Below are positions 28,470 to 36,507 of a stretch of DNA of 64,000 bases, one piece after another. Location of the stretch: the NCBI RefSeq assembly GCF_030518795.1, contig NZ_CP130427.1, forward strand, positions 558,001 to 622,000, read 5' to 3'. The first letter of the stretch is position 1, and each line of letters begins with the position of its first letter. The translations under genes and the position numbers were made by a program. Below the pieces are notes generated by a model. The model was not told the origin of the DNA. It did no database searches and was given only the letters and a program-made list of their open reading frames with translations. This stretch comes from Micromonospora sp. NBRC 110009. GTDB lineage: Bacteria > Actinomycetota > Actinomycetes > Mycobacteriales > Micromonosporaceae.

Positions 28470-28475
28470 AGCATA
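28470..28475 (-). promoter_or_regulatory. -10 hexamer TATGCT upstream of the helicase gene
   Basis: TATGCT on the minus strand would start transcription near 28463, giving a leader of about 35 nt to the ATG at 28429. Confidence 0.4.
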
Positions 28476-28544
28476 ACCAGCGGGGCCGGTTCTCCCCACT
28501 CGACGCCACGCTGGTCACATCCGCCCACCCCACCGGTGGGGTGC

Positions 28545-29195
28545 TCAGCCCTGGGGGCCGCGGGTGCCGGTGCGGGGCGGGCGCAGCGTGGCCACCGGGG
28601 CGGACCAGCGCCGGCGCAGCGACACCAGGCGCAGCAGGAAGACGAAGGTGGCGGCGGCGGTCAGCGGCGCCGCCTTCGCCTGTCCGTACGCCGACAGCAG
28701 GGCCACCACGATCGATCCGGCCAGCGCGGCGACGGCGTAGATCTCCCGGCGCAGCACCACCGGGATCTCGCCGGTGAGCAGATCCCGGCCCAGGCCGCCG
28801 CCGATCGCGGTGAGCATGCCGATCATGCAGGCACCGACCGGCGGCACGTGCGCGTCGAGGGCCTTGAGGGTGCCGGTGACGGTGAACAGGCCGAGACCGG
28901 CCGCGTCGAGCACCAGCACGGTGGTGCGCAGCCGGGCGAACTGCGGGTGCAGCCAGAAGATGGCGGCGGCGGTGACCGCCGCGGCCACCGCGTAGCGCCA
29001 ATCGGCGAAGGCCAGCGGCGGGACCTCGTCGATGACCAGGTCGCGGAAGATGCCGCCGCCGAGCGCGGCGACGACACCGACGAAGACCACCCCGAACAGG
29101 TCCAGCCGTTTGGCCACCGCCGCGGAGGCGCCGGACGCGGCGAAGACCGCCACGCCGGTGAGGTCGGCGAGGAGCAGGGCGGTGGAGGTGGTCAC
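28545..29195 (-). CDS. TRIC-family cation channel (UPF0126)
   Basis: 216 residues from GTG 29195. Two repeats of a three-helix unit plus a seventh helix form the bacterial TRIC fold, a trimeric K+/monovalent cation channel. The family motif occurs twice, as expected from the internal duplication: VVAALGGGIFRDLVIDEVPP (about 39-58) and MLTAIGGGLGRDLLTGEIPV (about 125-144). The C-terminus is basic and cytoplasmic. It lies between the helicase and DUF3039 genes. Natural substrate and regulation are not visible. Confidence 0.88.
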   Translation of the reverse strand: MTTSTALLLADLTGVAVFAASGASAAVAKRLDLFGVVFVGVVAALGGGIFRDLVIDEVPPLAFADWRYAVAAAVTAAAIFWLHPQFARLRTTVLVLDAAGLGLFTVTGTLKALDAHVPPVGACMIGMLTAIGGGLGRDLLTGEIPVVLRREIYAVAALAGSIVVALLSAYGQAKAAPLTAAATFVFLLRLVSLRRRWSAPVATLRPPRTGTRGPQG

Positions 29196-29235
29196 CGCCG
29201 CAGGTTACGCGGGCGGCCGGGACGGCCGCCCCGGA

Positions 29236-29454
29236 TCACTCGGCGTACGAGTCGTAGATCTCCTTGCACTTGGGGCAGACCGGGGAACCCGGCTTGGCCG
29301 CCTTGGTCACCGGAAAGGTCTCGCCGCAGAGCGCCACGACGAAGGTGCCCATGACGGCACTCTCCGCGATCTTCTCCTTGCGGACGTAGTGGAACATTTC
29401 CGGGCCGGTGTCGGCGTCCTTCAGCTCGGGACGCTCGAGAACCTCTGTACTCAC
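29236..29454 (-). CDS. DUF3039 small zinc-ribbon-like protein
   Basis: 72 residues from GTG 29454 with GGAGGTGT upstream. The sequence runs [20 protein letters not shown] then [20 protein letters not shown] and [10 protein letters not shown], giving one Cys plus a CxxC, with His at FHY as a possible fourth ligand. It matches DUF3039 (Rv2708c), conserved between sigA and sigB in actinobacteria. The role is unknown. It is divergent from psuG. Confidence 0.87.
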   Translation of the reverse strand: MSTEVLERPELKDADTGPEMFHYVRKEKIAESAVMGTFVVALCGETFPVTKAAKPGSPVCPKCKEIYDSYAE

Positions 29455-29529
29455 GACTACACCTCCAACGGTCCAGTTTTGCAGGTCGATCCGGCCCGGT
29501 CCACCTGGGCCCGCGCCAGAAGCGGCCCG

Positions 29530-29535
29530 TACCGT
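29530..29535 (+). promoter_or_regulatory. -10 hexamer TACCGT, leaderless start of psuG
   Basis: TACCGT ends 7 nt before the GTG at 29543. Confidence 0.4.
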
Positions 29536-29542
29536 AGCCGAA

Positions 29543-30478
29543 GTGACCAACTTTCACATCAGCTTCGGCACCGAGGTGGCCGACGCCCTCCGCGACGGCC
29601 ACCCCGTCGTGGCCCTGGAGAGCACCATCGTCTCGCACGGCCTCCCCCGGCCGGACAATCTGCTGGTCGCGCGGCAGATCGAGCAGGCGGTCCGGGACGG
29701 AGGCGCCGTCCCGGCCACCATCGGGATGGTCGGCGGCGAGCTGATCGTGGGCCTGGACGACGCCCAGCTGACCCGGCTGGCCACCGTCGACGGGGTGAGC
29801 AAGCTCTCCGTACGCGATCTCGCGGTGGCGGCGGCGACCGGCGCGGACGGCGCCACCACGGTGGCGGCGACCAGCGCGGTGGCCGCGGCCGCCGGGATCG
29901 GCGTCTTCGCCACCGGCGGGCTGGGCGGGGTGCACCGGGAGGCGGCGCAGACCTTCGACGAGTCGGCCGACCTGGTCACCCTGGCCCGGACGCCGATCGC
30001 GGTGGTCTGCGCCGGGGTGAAGTCGATCCTCGACGTCGGCGCCACCCTGGAGCGACTGGAGACGCTGGGGGTGAGCGTGGTCGGCTACCGCACCCGCCGC
30101 TTCCCCGGCTTCTACCTCACCGACGCCGGCTTCGAACTGGACTGGTCGGTGGAGTCGCCGGAGCAGGTGGCCGACGTGCTCGCCGCCCGGGAGCGGCAGG
30201 GTGTGCACCAGGGCGGGCTGATCGTGGCGAACCCGCTGCCGGTGGACGAGCAGCTCGACCCGGCGCTGCACGACCGCACCCTCGCCGACGGCCTGGCCAT
30301 GCTGGCCGAGGACGGGGTGACCGGGAAGGCCGTCACCCCCTTCCTGCTGGCCCACTTCCACGCCGCCACCAAGGGCGCCAGCCTGGCGGTGAACGTCCGG
30401 ATCATCCTGCGCAACGCCGACCTGGCGGCACGGATCGCGGTCGCCGCGGCGGCCCGGCGTACCGACTCCCCGGCATGA
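29543..30478 (+). CDS. psuG: pseudouridine-5'-phosphate glycosidase
   Basis: 311 residues from GTG 29543. It splits pseudouridine 5'-phosphate into uracil and ribose 5-phosphate, breaking a C-C glycosidic bond. Family motifs are clear: [17 protein letters not shown] (catalytic Glu near residue 26), [30 protein letters not shown] and [20 protein letters not shown] (Schiff-base Lys), then [13 protein letters not shown] and [10 protein letters not shown]. It is translationally coupled to a PfkB kinase (ATGA overlap), so the pair forms a complete pseudouridine salvage route. Confidence 0.94.
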   Translation: MTNFHISFGTEVADALRDGHPVVALESTIVSHGLPRPDNLLVARQIEQAVRDGGAVPATIGMVGGELIVGLDDAQLTRLATVDGVSKLSVRDLAVAAATGADGATTVAATSAVAAAAGIGVFATGGLGGVHREAAQTFDESADLVTLARTPIAVVCAGVKSILDVGATLERLETLGVSVVGYRTRRFPGFYLTDAGFELDWSVESPEQVADVLAARERQGVHQGGLIVANPLPVDEQLDPALHDRTLADGLAMLAEDGVTGKAVTPFLLAHFHAATKGASLAVNVRIILRNADLAARIAVAAAARRTDSPA

Positions 30479-31374
30479 GCCGGACGCCGCGCGTCGTCGT
30501 GGTCGGCGACGTGATCACCGACGTGGTCGCGGTGCTCTCCGGTCCTTTGGCGACCGGCTCGGACACCGCGGCCACAATCCGGTTCAGCGGGGGCGGCCAG
30601 GCGGCCAACACGGCGGCCTGGCTCGCCGCGCAGGGTGCGGACGTGACGCTGGTCGCCGCGGTCGGCGACGACGAGGCGGGTCGGGAGCGGATCGCCGAGC
30701 TGGAGCGGGTCGGCGTGACCTGCGCCGTGGAGCGGCACGAGGGCTACCCGACCGGCACCGTCCTCGTGCTCGCCCACGACGGGGAGCGGACCATGGTCAG
30801 CCAGCGGGGGGCGAACCTGCGGCTGACCGCCGAGCAGGTCGACCGGGCCCTGGCCGCGGCGCCCGACGCCGGGCATCTGCACCTGTCCGCGTACACCCTG
30901 CTGGACGCCGGGTCGCGCGGCGCGGGACTGCGCGCGCTGGCCGTGGCCCGCGAGGGCGGACTCACCACCAGCGTCGACGCGGCGTCCGCGGCGCCCCTGC
31001 GGCGGGCCGGCGCGGCGGCCTTCCTGAGCTGGGTACGCGACGTCGACCTGCTGCTGGTCAACACGGACGAGGCGACGGTGCTGGCCGGCGGGCTGGACCC
31101 GGCGGCGCAGGCGCGGGCCCTCGCCGTGGTGGCCCGGCGGGTGGTGGTGAAGCGGGGCGCGGCCGGCGCGATCTGGGTGGACCGGAGCGGCGCGGTCGAG
31201 ACGACCCCGGCCCACGGGGTTCCGGTGGTCGACGTCACCGGCGCGGGCGACGCCTTCGCCGCCGGCCTGCTCACCGCCTGGCTCTCCGGCGCCGACCCCC
31301 GAGCGGCCCTCTCCCGCGCCGGCGACCTGGGCGCCCTGGCGGTCTCCTCCATCGGCGCCCGCCCCACCCCCTGA
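30475..31374 (+). CDS. psuK: PfkB-family sugar kinase, probable pseudouridine kinase
   Basis: 299 residues, ATG 30475 overlapping the psuG stop (ATGA). The ribokinase/PfkB fold is shown by the N-terminal substrate motif [20 protein letters not shown] (about 41-60), [16 protein letters not shown], and the C-terminal anion-hole and catalytic base [20 protein letters not shown]. It phosphorylates a nucleoside or sugar; next to psuG the substrate is most likely pseudouridine. Unlike many organisms there is no separate transporter gene in the pair. Confidence 0.82.
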   Translation: MSRTPRVVVVGDVITDVVAVLSGPLATGSDTAATIRFSGGGQAANTAAWLAAQGADVTLVAAVGDDEAGRERIAELERVGVTCAVERHEGYPTGTVLVLAHDGERTMVSQRGANLRLTAEQVDRALAAAPDAGHLHLSAYTLLDAGSRGAGLRALAVAREGGLTTSVDAASAAPLRRAGAAAFLSWVRDVDLLLVNTDEATVLAGGLDPAAQARALAVVARRVVVKRGAAGAIWVDRSGAVETTPAHGVPVVDVTGAGDAFAAGLLTAWLSGADPRAALSRAGDLGALAVSSIGARPTP

Positions 31375-31384
31375 CCCCCACGCG

Positions 31385-31455
31385 GCGATCTTGCACTTAC
31401 GGCCCCGCCCGCGTCCGGTTCGGGCGTTCCGCCCGGGCACGAAGTGCAAGATCGC
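31385..31455. repeat. 71-bp intergenic inverted repeat with 14-bp perfect arms
   Basis: GCGATCTTGCACTT (31385-31398) is repeated in perfect inversion as AAGTGCAAGATCGC (31442-31455), with a GC-rich 43-nt centre that itself folds (TTCGGGCG, CGCCCGGG). It lies between convergent genes and may serve as a bidirectional terminator. The arms are AT-richer and more sequence-specific than a plain terminator, suggesting a dispersed repeat family. Confidence 0.7.
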
Positions 31456-31476
31456 GGGGAGGGGGAAGGGAGGGGG

Positions 31477-31839
31477 TCAGGGTTCGGCGTCGATGATTTT
31501 GTGGGGGTGTTCGTCGGGGGTGAGGGACATGGGGGGTGGGGGGTCGTCGTGGGGGCGGGGGTGGAGCTTGTTGGCCAGGCGGTGCTGCTCCTTGGGTGGG
31601 CGGTCGTTGGCCAGCAGCACCGCGAGCCACGGGATGAGCACCATCCCGAGGCCGCACAGCGGCAGCCAGAGCCAGAGCAGGGGTGCCTTCACGCCGACCA
31701 GGGTCGCGCCGACCACCAGGCACGCCACCCGGATGCCCATCATCAGCACGTAGCGCTTCTGGCGGCTGCTGAGCTGGTCGTCCTGGCTGCGTGAGGCGTC
31801 GGTGATCAGAATCGGCTGGTGCGCCGGACGCTTCACCAC
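31477..31839 (-). CDS. DUF3099 membrane protein
   Basis: 120 residues. After a cytoplasmic head with ILITDASRSQDDQLSSRQKR, two TM helices form a hairpin (YVLMMGIRVACLVVGATLVG and LWLWLPLCGLGMVLIPWLAV), and a Pro/His-rich tail follows (HPRPHDDPPPPMSLTP). These are DUF3099 features (Rv2709 in M. tuberculosis, close to sigB). The role is unknown. Confidence 0.85.
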   Translation of the reverse strand: MVKRPAHQPILITDASRSQDDQLSSRQKRYVLMMGIRVACLVVGATLVGVKAPLLWLWLPLCGLGMVLIPWLAVLLANDRPPKEQHRLANKLHPRPHDDPPPPMSLTPDEHPHKIIDAEP

Positions 31840-31930
31840 GGACCTCCTCGAGGGGATTACGCCTCATCCTGTCACCCCCGACGGTTGATCGGCGAAAATC
31901 GTGACAAGGCGGCGCGTGTTACGTGCGTGG

Positions 31931-31936
31931 TACGCT
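31931..31936 (+). promoter_or_regulatory. -10 hexamer TACGCT before the BrnT-like gene
   Basis: TACGCT ends 6 nt before the GTG at 31943, a leaderless arrangement. Confidence 0.4.
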
Positions 31937-31942
31937 CCACTC

Positions 31943-32254
31943 GTGGGCAACCGGTTCAGCTTCACCGACGAGGCGCTGGCCAACCTGCGGGTCTACGACG
32001 TCACGCCCGGGGAAGTCTGGGAGGCCCTGCACAGCACCCGCCGGGTCATCCGGCATCTCGGCGACGACGTCATGGTGGTCTACGCGACCGACCACCGGGG
32101 GCGGCGGCTCGCCGTGCTGCTGGCCGAGGCCGACGGCACCGACAACGACTGGGACATCCTCTCCGCCCGCGAACTGAGCGACGTCGAGGCCAAGCGCTAC
32201 GACGAGGCCGTGCGGAGATCGCGCCGACGAGGAGGCGGTCACGATGCACCGTAA
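31943..32254 (+). CDS. BrnT-like toxin (RelE-fold ribonuclease family)
   Basis: 103 residues from GTG 31943. The sequence starts FSFTDEALANLRVYDVTPGE, a pattern of BrnT toxins, and ends WDILSARELSDVEAKRYDEA, close to their ISAR...ER..Y core. The middle has VVYATDHRGRRLAVLLAEA. BrnT proteins are RelE-like endoribonucleases. The gene overlaps the next one by 11 bp. Toxin first, ribbon-helix-helix antitoxin second is the order of brnTA modules. Similarity is judged by eye and moderate; a DUF4258/BrnT relative without toxicity is possible. Confidence 0.6.
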   Translation: MGNRFSFTDEALANLRVYDVTPGEVWEALHSTRRVIRHLGDDVMVVYATDHRGRRLAVLLAEADGTDNDWDILSARELSDVEAKRYDEAVRRSRRRGGGHDAP

Positions 32255-32555
32255 CGAGGCGACCAAGCGGTTCCACGACGGCGACGACGCGCTCGCCGAC
32301 CTGATCGACGAGAGCCAGCCGGTGGAGCTGCCCATCCCCGACACCGACGTGCCGATGGTCAGTCGCTCGGTGCGCCTGCCCCTGGAGACGTACGAACGGG
32401 TCCGGGCGGCCGCCGAGGCACGCGGCATCGGGGTGACCACGCTGATGCGGCAGTGGATCGAGGCCGGCCTGGCCGACCTGGACGAATCCGCCACCGTCTC
32501 CCTGGCCGACGTGCGCCGGGCCCTCGCGGCCCTGTCCCGCCCCACCGCCGCCTGA
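32244..32555 (+). CDS. ribbon-helix-helix antitoxin-like protein (BrnA/CopG type)
   Basis: 103 residues, ATG 32244 with GAGGAGG upstream inside the toxin gene. An acidic N-terminal part (DDALADLIDESQPVELPIPD) precedes a short ribbon-helix-helix: VSRSVRLPLETYERVRAAAE then ARGIGVTTLMRQWIEAGLAD, ending in an Ala-rich helix. RHH antitoxins bind their operator as dimers and neutralise the toxin through the other end; here the acidic segment would contact the toxin. The overlap implies translational coupling. Confidence 0.65.
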   Translation: MHRNEATKRFHDGDDALADLIDESQPVELPIPDTDVPMVSRSVRLPLETYERVRAAAEARGIGVTTLMRQWIEAGLADLDESATVSLADVRRALAALSRPTAA

Positions 32556-32569
32556 GTCCCGGGGCGACC

Positions 32570-32728
32570 TCACATCGGCGGGACGGGGCCGCCCGTCGTC
32601 ACGTCGTGGATCAGGCGCAGCGAGACCCGGGTGAAGGCGAAGACGACGTCGAGGAAGAGCTCCCGGAAGGTCGCGCGGTGGCTGACCCCACCGGCACGCA
32701 GGAGTTCCGCCCCCCGCTCGTCCGTCAT
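32570..32728 (-). pseudogene. remnant of an LtrA-family membrane protein (N-terminal end)
   Basis: A 52-codon frame starting at ATG 32728 reads ATFRELFLDVVFAFTRVSLR followed by LIHDVTTGG, the LtrA (low temperature requirement A) N-terminus, in which ..F.ELFFDLVFVFA.. precedes the first helices. A full LtrA protein has about 380 residues and around ten TM helices; here it stops after one. It lies beyond the toxin-antitoxin pair and reads towards it. The truncated gene is probably a decayed leftover. Confidence 0.5.
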
Positions 32729-32790
32729 CACCCGCCCAACGTCGCCGTCCCGACGGTCACGTCAACGAGCCGCCGCGGGTGCGGGTTGCG

Positions 32791-33366
32791 TCAGGCCTTC
32801 GCGGCCTTCGCCTCCGCCTTCATCCGCTGCTTGTACTCCCGCACCCGGCGCAGCGACTCGGGGTCGGTCACGTCGGCCACCGACCGGTACGCGTCCGCGT
32901 CGCCGTAGCCGCCGGCCGCCTCCCGCCAGCCGTCCGGGGCGATCCCGAACCGCTTGCCGAGCAGGGCGACGAAGATCTGCGCCTTCTGCTTGCCGAAGCC
33001 GGGCAGCTCGCCCACCCGGCGCAGCAGCTCACGCCCGTCGGCGGCGTCGGACCAGAGTCGCGCCGGGTCGGCGTCGTACCGCTCGACGAGCACCCGGCAG
33101 ACCTCCTGCACCCGGGCCGCCATGGCCTTGGGGAACCGGTGCAGGGCCGGGGGCTGGGCGAAGAGCGCGACCAGGCCCTCCGGGGCGTACCCGGCCAGCT
33201 CCCGGGCGTCCGGCTCGTGGCCCAGCCGCTGCGCGAGCACGTACGGGGAGGAGAACGCCTTCTCCATCGGCACCTGCTGGTCGAGCACCATGCCGAGGAG
33301 CAGCGCCAGCGGGCTGCGGGCCAGCAGTTCGTTGGCGGCCGGATCGATGGGCAGCGAGAGCGTCAT
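32791..33366 (-). CDS. HhH-GPD-type base-excision-repair-like protein
   Basis: 191 residues. The helix-hairpin-helix GPD fold of endonuclease III/AlkA relatives is indicated by ALLLGMVLDQQVPMEKAFSS near the N-terminus and the hairpin VGELPGFGKQKAQIFVALLG at about residue 118. The catalytic Lys of endonuclease III (in the hairpin) is replaced by a Gln-Lys pair, and no four-Cys iron-sulfur motif is present. A DNA-glycosylase activity is uncertain. Its Lys/Ala-rich C-terminus (RMKAEAKAAKA) is typical of the actinobacterial subgroup. Confidence 0.75.
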   Translation of the reverse strand: MTLSLPIDPAANELLARSPLALLLGMVLDQQVPMEKAFSSPYVLAQRLGHEPDARELAGYAPEGLVALFAQPPALHRFPKAMAARVQEVCRVLVERYDADPARLWSDAADGRELLRRVGELPGFGKQKAQIFVALLGKRFGIAPDGWREAAGGYGDADAYRSVADVTDPESLRRVREYKQRMKAEAKAAKA

Positions 33367-33500
33367 GCCCCCATCCTGCCGGTCGGGCCGCCGCCCGCCA
33401 CGCCGACTCCCCGCAGGACGTGACGCGGCCCGGTGGACACGGGCGCGAAGATGTCGCGGGTGCCGGCCGCGGGGCCGGCCCGGGGAGGCAGGATGACGAC

Positions 33501-34985
33501 GTGGACCGTCATGACATGCTGCTCTCCCCCGCGGGCGTCGCGGCGCTGCGCACCGCGCTGACCGGGGCGCGCTTCACCTCCAACGGCATCGCCGACCGGC
33601 TCGGCCCGCGGGCCACCGGCGGCGTGGCCCGCAACGACTTCCGGGCCGCGCTGCGCGCCACCGAGGACGGTGACCCGCTCGCCACGCTGATCCGGGTCTT
33701 CATCTGCGACCAGACCGAGCCGTCGGCGGCGGTGGCCGCCGCGCTCGCCCCGCTGACCGTCGAGGAGGCGCTCGCCGGCGGCCTCGTCGAACGGCACGGC
33801 GACGGTCTGCGCGCGGGCGTCGACCTGGAGCCGTACGGCGACGACTGGTGGGTGCTCGCCGACGTGCCGGCCAGCGCCCGGCCCGGCCGGCCGCTGCACG
33901 CCGAGCACGTGCTGGGCATCGGCGGGGCCACCCAGACGCTGATCGGCGCGGCCGTACGCCGCCCGGTGGAGACCGCCCTCGACCTGGGCACCGGCTCCGG
34001 GGTCCAGGCCCTGCACCTGTCCACCCACGCCCGTCGGGTGACCGCCACCGACGTCTCCGAACGGGCGCTGCGCTTCGCCGCCACCACCGCCGCGCTCAAC
34101 GGGCAGGACTGGGAACTGCTGCGCGGGGACATGGTCGCCCCGGTCGCCGGACGCCGCTTCGACCTGGTGGTCAGCAACCCGCCCTTCGTGGTCGGCCCCG
34201 GCACCACCACCCACGTCTACCGGGACTCGGGCCGGGTCGGCGACGCGATCGGCGCCGAGCTGGCCGCCGCCGCGCCGCACCTGCTCACCGAGGGCGGGAC
34301 GATGCAGTACCTGGCCAACTGGGTGCACGTCGCCGGCGAGGACTGGGCCGAGCGGGTGACCGGCTGGTTCGCCGGCACCGGACTGGACGCCTGGGTGATC
34401 CAGCGCGAGGTGGCCGACCCGATGGCGTACGTCAACCTGTGGCTCACCGACGTCGGCGAGGCCGCCGACCCCCAGCGGATGGCGGCCTGGCTGGACTGGT
34501 TCGACGCGCACAAGGTGGAGGCGATCGGCTTCGGCATCGTCTCGCTGCGCCGCGCCGGCCACGACCAGCCGGTGATCCGGGTCGAGGACCTGCGGCAGCG
34601 GGTGGAGCCGCCGATGGGCGACCGGATCGCCGAGTGGTTCGACCGGCAGGACTGGCTGCGCGACCGCGACACCGACGGGCTGCTCGCCGCGCGGTACCGG
34701 GCCGCCGACGGGCTCCAGCTGCGCCAGGAGGCGACCATGGGCGAGGAGGGCTGGGCGGTGAACCGGCAGGTCCTCGCCCTGCCGCGCGGGCTGCGCTGGT
34801 CGGAGGAGATCGACCCGCTGGTGCTCGCCCTGGTCGGCGGCGCCGACGGCCGGCTGCCGCTGCGGGACCAGCTGGCGCTGCTCGCCGTGGCGCACGACGT
34901 CGCCCCCGACGAGCTGGCCGAGGCGGCCGGACCGATCGTGGCGCACCTGGTCGAGCGGGGCATCATCGAGCCGGTGGAGGGCTGA
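33501..34985 (+). CDS. class I SAM-dependent methyltransferase (HemK/PrmC-like)
   Basis: 494 residues from GTG 33501 with AGGA 7 nt upstream; ATG 33516 is an alternative. The N-terminal 150 residues form a helical domain ([20 protein letters not shown]). The SAM-binding motif I is [20 protein letters not shown] and the N-methylating signature is [13 protein letters not shown] (NPPF, as in PrmC and RsmC), followed by a long C-terminal region of unknown fold with helical repeats. The NPPF motif implies methylation of an amide or exocyclic amine. It is separated from dtd by a 1-bp overlap (TGATG). Confidence 0.8.
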   Translation: MDRHDMLLSPAGVAALRTALTGARFTSNGIADRLGPRATGGVARNDFRAALRATEDGDPLATLIRVFICDQTEPSAAVAAALAPLTVEEALAGGLVERHGDGLRAGVDLEPYGDDWWVLADVPASARPGRPLHAEHVLGIGGATQTLIGAAVRRPVETALDLGTGSGVQALHLSTHARRVTATDVSERALRFAATTAALNGQDWELLRGDMVAPVAGRRFDLVVSNPPFVVGPGTTTHVYRDSGRVGDAIGAELAAAAPHLLTEGGTMQYLANWVHVAGEDWAERVTGWFAGTGLDAWVIQREVADPMAYVNLWLTDVGEAADPQRMAAWLDWFDAHKVEAIGFGIVSLRRAGHDQPVIRVEDLRQRVEPPMGDRIAEWFDRQDWLRDRDTDGLLAARYRAADGLQLRQEATMGEEGWAVNRQVLALPRGLRWSEEIDPLVLALVGGADGRLPLRDQLALLAVAHDVAPDELAEAAGPIVAHLVERGIIEPVEG

Positions 34986-35407
34986 TGCGGGCCGTAGTGC
35001 AGACCGTCGGCCGGGCCAGCGTGACCGTCGACGGGGAGGTGGTCGGCGAGATCGCGGACGGCCTCCTGGTGCTGCTCGGCGTGACGCACGCCGACACCCC
35101 GCAGGTGGCGTCCACCATGGCGCGCAAGATTCACGAGCTGCGCATCCTGGACGACGAGCGGAGCGCCGCCGACACCGGCGCCCCGATCCTGGTGGTCAGC
35201 CAGTTCACCCTCTACGGCGACGCCCGCAAGGGCCGCCGTCCGAGCTGGACCGCCGCCGCCCCCGCCGAGCTGGCCGAACCCCTGGTGACAGCGGTGGTGG
35301 AGGACCTCCGCGCCCGGGGCGCGAAGGTCGAGACCGGCCGCTTCCGCACCCACATGCTGGTCGAGAGCGTCAACATCGGCCCCCGCACCCTCCTCCTGGA
35401 CCTCTGA
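34985..35407 (+). CDS. dtd: D-aminoacyl-tRNA deacylase
   Basis: 140 residues, ATG 34985 overlapping the preceding stop. It hydrolyses D-amino acids from tRNA. DTD motifs are [20 protein letters not shown] at the start, [12 protein letters not shown] and the signature [19 protein letters not shown] (about 74-92). The C-terminal Gly-cisPro loop, usually NDGPVTL, reads NIGPRTL here, keeping the GP but changing neighbouring residues. Length is normal. The stop is followed within a few bases by an insertion sequence. Confidence 0.93.
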   Translation: MRAVVQTVGRASVTVDGEVVGEIADGLLVLLGVTHADTPQVASTMARKIHELRILDDERSAADTGAPILVVSQFTLYGDARKGRRPSWTAAAPAELAEPLVTAVVEDLRARGAKVETGRFRTHMLVESVNIGPRTLLLDL

Positions 35408-35410
35408 GAG

Positions 35411-36361
35411 GGCGTCTGATTCACGTATTTTGTGAGTGATGTGATCTTCAGATGTCTCGCCAGGTTGGGGTGGTTTCGTCGGTGACCCGTTTGGTGAGGT
35501 TGTCGATCATCGCGATGCGGATCATGCTGGCGGAGTGGTCGGGTAGGGCTTCGTAGTCACGGGCCAGGCGCCGGTGCAGCATGATCCAGCCCAGGGTGCG
35601 TTCGACGACCCATCGGCGTTTGACCACCGAGAATCCTTTGATGTGCGGGTCTTTGGCGACGACCTCGACGTCGATGCCGAGGGTGGCGCCGTGTTCGATG
35701 ACCTTGTTCTTGAAGCCGGCGTCGACCCAGGTCTTGGCCAGGGCGGGATGCGCGGCTTTGGCCTGATCGAGGAGGTCGACGCCGATGGTGTTGTCGGTGA
35801 CGCTGGCCGCGGTGACGATGACGGCGAGGAGCAGACCGAGGGTGTCGGTGACGATGCCGCGTTTGCGTCCGACGATCTTCTTGCCGGCGTCGATGCCCTG
35901 GCTGGCCAGCGGCGCGTTGGTGGAGGTCTTCACGCTCTGGGTGTCGATCACACCGGCCGACGGCTGAGCGGCGCGTCCGGCCTTGGCGCGGGCCAGTCCG
36001 GTGAGCTCGTAGTTGAGCTGGGTGAAGATGCCATCGCCTGTCCAGGCGGTGAAGTAGCCGTAGACGGTCTGCCAGGGCGGGAAGTCGTGCGGCAGATAGC
36101 GCCACGCGATGCCGGTGCGGTTGACGTAGAGGATCGCGTTGAAGATCTCCCGCAGGTCGTAGGTGGGTTTGCGTCCCCCGACGCCAGCATCGGTGCGCGC
36201 CTGGCGCCAGGCGTCCAGTCGTGGTTCGATCAGCGCCCAACGGGCGTCGGACAGGTCGGAGGGGTAGGCAGGTCGTTCGGCCATACGAGATGTCTACTGT
36301 GGACCACGAGGTGGGTCGCACTCGGGGTCCGCCGATTCCCGAACTTTGTGAACCAGACACG
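35411..36361. mobile_element. IS5-family insertion sequence, element A
   Basis: About 950 bp. Imperfect terminal inverted repeats GGCGTCTGATTCAC (35411-35424) and GTGAACCAGACACG (36348-36361) match at 11 of 14 positions. They flank one intact transposase gene read on the minus strand. The exact ends and the target duplication are not clear. The left end is only a few bases from the dtd stop codon. Confidence 0.75.
35448..36284 (-). CDS. IS5-family transposase (element A)
   Basis: 278 residues and intact. A DDE transposase with N-terminal DUF4096-type motif YPSDLSDARWALIEPRLDAW, GIAWRYLPHDFPPWQTVYGY, a first Asp in AGVIDTQSVKTSTNAPLASQ, GKKIVGRKRGIVTDTLGLLL with the second Asp region (KTWVDAGFKNKVIEHGATLG), and the final Glu in WVVERTLGWIMLHRRLARDY. 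Complete catalytic residues suggest the element could still be active. Confidence 0.92.
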   Translation of the reverse strand: MAERPAYPSDLSDARWALIEPRLDAWRQARTDAGVGGRKPTYDLREIFNAILYVNRTGIAWRYLPHDFPPWQTVYGYFTAWTGDGIFTQLNYELTGLARAKAGRAAQPSAGVIDTQSVKTSTNAPLASQGIDAGKKIVGRKRGIVTDTLGLLLAVIVTAASVTDNTIGVDLLDQAKAAHPALAKTWVDAGFKNKVIEHGATLGIDVEVVAKDPHIKGFSVVKRRWVVERTLGWIMLHRRLARDYEALPDHSASMIRIAMIDNLTKRVTDETTPTWRDI

Positions 36362-36507
36362 ATCTGCGGATCAAAGCAAGGCATCTCGCATCGACATCAA
36401 TTAGGCGACCTGGCCCCAGTAGTGATCATTCGACCCTGCCGACGCCTCACCGACCAGGCCCACGAAAGCAGCAATATGCAGCGAGAGTGATCAAAACGCC
36501 CAGTGAG
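36362..36507. other. 146-bp AT-richer spacer between the two insertion sequences
   Basis: No gene or recognisable IS end is seen. The sequence (AAGCAAGGCATCTCGCATCG, AATTAGGCGACC) has a clearly lower GC content than the chromosome, which suggests foreign or IS-remnant DNA. Confidence 0.45.
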
